Source: CAVPEW01 sp050247895
GTDB taxonomy: Bacteria; Actinomycetota; Acidimicrobiia; Acidimicrobiales; VFJN01
Length of the DNA stretch: 16,124 bases
Direction: 5' to 3'
Assembly: GCA_050247895.1 (NCBI GenBank)
Contig: JBFWTJ010000055.1
Coordinates: forward strand, 1 to 16,124
Part shown: positions 15,601 through 16,124 of the stretch, piece after piece
Layout of the letters: every line of letters begins with the position of its first letter
How positions within the stretch are numbered: position 1 is the first letter of the stretch
Program-made: the position numbers and the translations under genes
Notes under the pieces: generated by a model
What the model was told of the DNA's origin: nothing
Database searches by the model: none
The model's input: the letters and a program-made list of their open reading frames with translations, nothing else

Positions 15601-16062
15601 TCAACCGTCGGCCAGCGACTCGATGTAGGCCACGATGGCGTCGAGCTCGTTGTCGTCCAGGTCGAAGCGGGGCATCAGGGCGCCGAAGCCCTTCACGACG
15701 TCCGCGCCCGGGTCGGTGACGGCCCGGCGCAGGTAGGCGTCGTCGGCGATCACGACCGTGCCGTCGGACAGCTCGACCTCGCTCCCGGCCAGGCCGCCCC
15801 ACCCCGGTCCGGTCCCGCGCCCGGTGCCCGTCGGGTGGCACGAGGCGCACCCGTAGCTGCGAGCCAGCGCCGCGCCGCGCTCTGCCTCGGCCGAGCGCGG
15901 ACCGGGGGCGGGCTCGTCCGCGCTCCCGCACGCCATCAGCACGGCAAGGGCCACGGCCGAGGCCAGCAGTGCGCCCCGCGCCGGACTGGCCGCCCGGTCG
16001 TCGAGGTCCCGGTCGACCGACGGGACACGGCCTCGTCGCCGAGAGGTGCGACCCGCCCTCAC
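15601..16062 (-). CDS. Small lipoprotein c-type cytochrome
   Basis: 153 aa from GTG 16062, with GGAG 7 bases upstream. The frame has no stop up to the window edge, so a longer form or an upstream fusion cannot be excluded. A basic n-region leads to GALLASAVALAVLMAC, a lipobox ending at Cys45. Then follow a Pro/Glu linker and a single class I cytochrome c domain: CASCH (72-76) binds heme, and M130 in FGALMPRF is the sixth ligand. GTGPGWGGLAGSEVELSDG (84-101) and DDAYLRRAVTDPGADVVKGF resemble the cytochrome c domain fused to the C-terminus of caa3-oxidase subunit II. It should be anchored outside the membrane and carry electrons to an oxidase or from a dehydrogenase. No partner gene is visible here. 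Confidence 0.88.
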   Translation of the reverse strand: MRAGRTSRRRGRVPSVDRDLDDRAASPARGALLASAVALAVLMACGSADEPAPGPRSAEAERGAALARSYGCASCHPTGTGRGTGPGWGGLAGSEVELSDGTVVIADDAYLRRAVTDPGADVVKGFGALMPRFDLDDNELDAIVAYIESLADG

Positions 16063-16124
16063 GGTGCTGCTCCGGGGCCCTGCGCCCGTGGCGCCTGCGA
16101 CCGACCTGACCCGACCCGGTCCTG

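Overview
The window is high-GC DNA with strong G/C third-position bias, frequent GTG/TTG starts and densely packed genes. Several genes start a few bases after a TANNNT box, which suggests leaderless transcription. Together with the family content (III-CoA transferase, SDR, HyuA/HyuB, AbiE, amidohydrolase pairs) this points to an actinobacterium, possibly of the Acidimicrobiia type. The lineage is inference from style, not from a marker gene.

Layout. (1) 1-2646, minus strand: a catabolic operon read right to left. It holds a lipoprotein-type branched-chain-amino-acid-like ABC substrate-binding protein, then an SDR dehydrogenase 2 bases later, then a family III CoA-transferase cut by the window edge. 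A LysR regulator (2986-3876) is divergent. The 339-bp gap between them holds a perfect 9-5-9 inverted repeat with the LysR T-N11-A pattern. (2) 4031-5269: a stand-alone AAA ATPase of the AAA_14/DUF4143 class with a PD-(D/E)XK-like C-terminal motif, apparently leaderless. (3) 5340-6314, minus: a zinc-less medium-chain dehydrogenase/quinone-oxidoreductase-like protein starting at TTG. (4) 6566-10062, plus: overlapping hyuA and hyuB, an ATP-dependent hydantoinase/oxoprolinase pair. (5) 10081-11492: an AbiEi/AbiEii type IV toxin-antitoxin pair with a GTGA stop/start overlap. Its predicted promoter lies within the last codons of hyuB. (6) 11682-12287, minus: a TetR regulator divergent from two amidohydrolases (12383-13576, ACMSD/Amidohydro_2 type; 13630-15408, D-aminoacylase type). 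A perfect 7-4-7 inverted repeat sits between them. (7) 15601-16062, minus: a small lipoprotein cytochrome c, convergent with the amidohydrolases across a hairpin-rich gap.

How the parts fit. Most genes are metabolic and are arranged as regulator-plus-catabolic-enzyme divergons: LysR with uptake, oxidation and CoA chemistry, and TetR with two amidohydrolases. Between these lie accessory genes: the DUF4143 ATPase and AbiE. The last ~410 bp of hyuB switch to an A/T-richer codon use matching the adjacent AbiE genes, suggesting the defence/TA module arrived with or through a recombination in hyuB. No RNA gene, CRISPR array or insertion sequence was recognised.
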